Source: Trichuris trichiura
Taxonomy: Eukaryota > Nematoda > Enoplea > Trichinellida > Trichuridae
Assembly (NCBI GenBank): GCA_037903355.1
Contig: JBAJFE010000061.1
Location: forward strand, 310,001-374,000
Reading direction: 5' to 3'
DNA: 64,000 nt
The notes beneath the pieces were generated by a model. The model was not told where the DNA came from, did no database searches, and saw nothing but the letters and a program-made list of their open reading frames with translations. Shown piece by piece: positions 63,325-64,000 of this stretch; within the stretch, counting starts at the first letter, position 1; each line of letters begins with the position of its first letter. The position numbers and the translations under genes are program-made.

Positions 63325-63484
63325 ATGATGAAGAAGTCTTACTTAATTTACACTTAAGACCGCTGATGATGGGTCTCGAATGACCCGAAAGTTCCGGAGT
63401 CTCTTTATATAGAAAACAAACGGGACATATCCGTAATAAATTTCTTCATCATGAAAACATATTGCCCCGTACCAAGAAGCCACA
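63325..63484. repeat. Short foldback element with 15-bp target duplication
   Basis: Direct repeats TTGGTACCTAACTTC at 63310-63324 and 63485-63499 flank a 160-bp insert. It carries the core CTGATGATGGGTCTCGAATG at 63363 and the common end (GCCCCGTACCAAGAAG). The left side is mostly lost: only a short ATGATGAAGAA pairs with TTCTTCATCAT at 63444-63454. Confidence 0.8.
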
Positions 63485-63632
63485 TTGGTACCTAACTTCT
63501 ATTTAAGAATACTGTATCTCGTTGCAAAGTTGATAAACACAAAGAAAGGAGATTTTTTCAACGACAAACAAACTCACTTGCTGCTGAACGACGATCGATG
63601 ATTGTCCGCACGTTTTTCGCTCCACTGTTTAC

Positions 63633-63989
63633 CTAAAAGCAATGAAATTGCGCACTGTTGATCGGAAGCGTAAGGCAACGTTTTTCGCAAACGTAGCGCT
63701 CCCATTGCGCATGTTTCCCGATGATGTCGTCGACGAAAACGTTAACACTCTCCTACAAAGGAAAACTGAGTTGAAAAAAAAAACGTAAAAAAAGGGGGCG
63801 CCGCGCACCCGTTCCATATCGCTGCTCATCAAACACTCGAACAATGTCGACCTATTGGAATTCGGCATGGCGTCACGTCGACCTTGCTCATCTTCTATAA
63901 AAGAGAGTCAGTTTGAACTGGCCATCAATTGGGATAAAATGGAAAGCGACGCGCTTACTGGTCGGCATTGGCTGCTTCAAAACGCTCAT
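63633..63989 (-). CDS. Small hypothetical three-exon gene
   Basis: The minus-strand exons are 63989-63959, 63894-63809 and 63752-63633, joined in phases 1 and 0 with introns of 64 and 56 nt. ATG at 63989 gives 78 residues ending in TAG. The second half reads VFVDDIIGKHAQWERY followed by a Cys pair (VCEKRC). There is no signal peptide and no membrane segment. The first exon is short (31 nt) and reaches nearly to the window edge, so the true start could lie outside. The second intron has a GTGCGC donor, which is uncommon. No family recognised. Confidence 0.42.
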
Positions 63990-64000
63990 GATGTAACGAG

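Overview
The window is nuclear DNA of an intron-rich invertebrate, most probably a nematode. The reasons are many 47-65 nt introns with short GT/AG signals, a secreted protein with a hedgehog-type Hint domain, small Cys-rich surface proteins and Penelope-like and Tigger/hAT transposons. Gene style suggests a clade I worm (whipworm-like), but that is inference. No bacterial features are present.

Positions 1-37500 hold a tandem family of large secreted or membrane EGF-repeat proteins. Three copies are visible, all on the + strand. Copy A (3' end only) has exons at 9018-9161 and 9603-9769. Copy B (17516-24353) is complete from its big second exon. Copy C (29103-37465) is complete apart from one damaged EGF exon. 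Each protein has an unrecognised N-terminal domain of about 220 residues, about eleven EGF modules (one per phase 1-1 exon of 111-144 nt) and a C-terminal hydrophobic anchor. Exon sizes and phases match between copies, which fixes the gene models. Copy B looks like C at its 5' end and like A at its 3' end.

The introns and spacers are packed with mobile DNA. A Tigger/TIGD-like element (711-8821) sits in intron 10 of copy A and carries a smaller Tigger copy (879-2392), a hAT element with a perfect 8-bp target duplication (5825-6909) and a foldback element. A decayed Penelope-like reverse transcriptase lies at 11469-13488, and hAT elements at 25364-26331 and 26347-26804. A family of short foldback elements recurs through the window. 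Many of them carry a hammerhead-like core (CTGANGA, hairpin, AAAGC).

Positions 37500-45100 are mostly transposon debris in nested inverted repeats. From 45136 the window turns to host genes: ERGIC2 (+, 45136-46856), a Hint-domain protein (-, 50484-51477), a vWFA-like membrane protein 3' part (-, about 52225-53954), a small Cys-rich single-pass membrane protein (-, 56464-58414), an unrecognised six-exon gene (-, 61161-63036) and a small three-exon gene (-, 63633-63989). Apart from the EGF paralogues, and the possible use of element sequence by ERGIC2's last exon, no joint pathway is evident.
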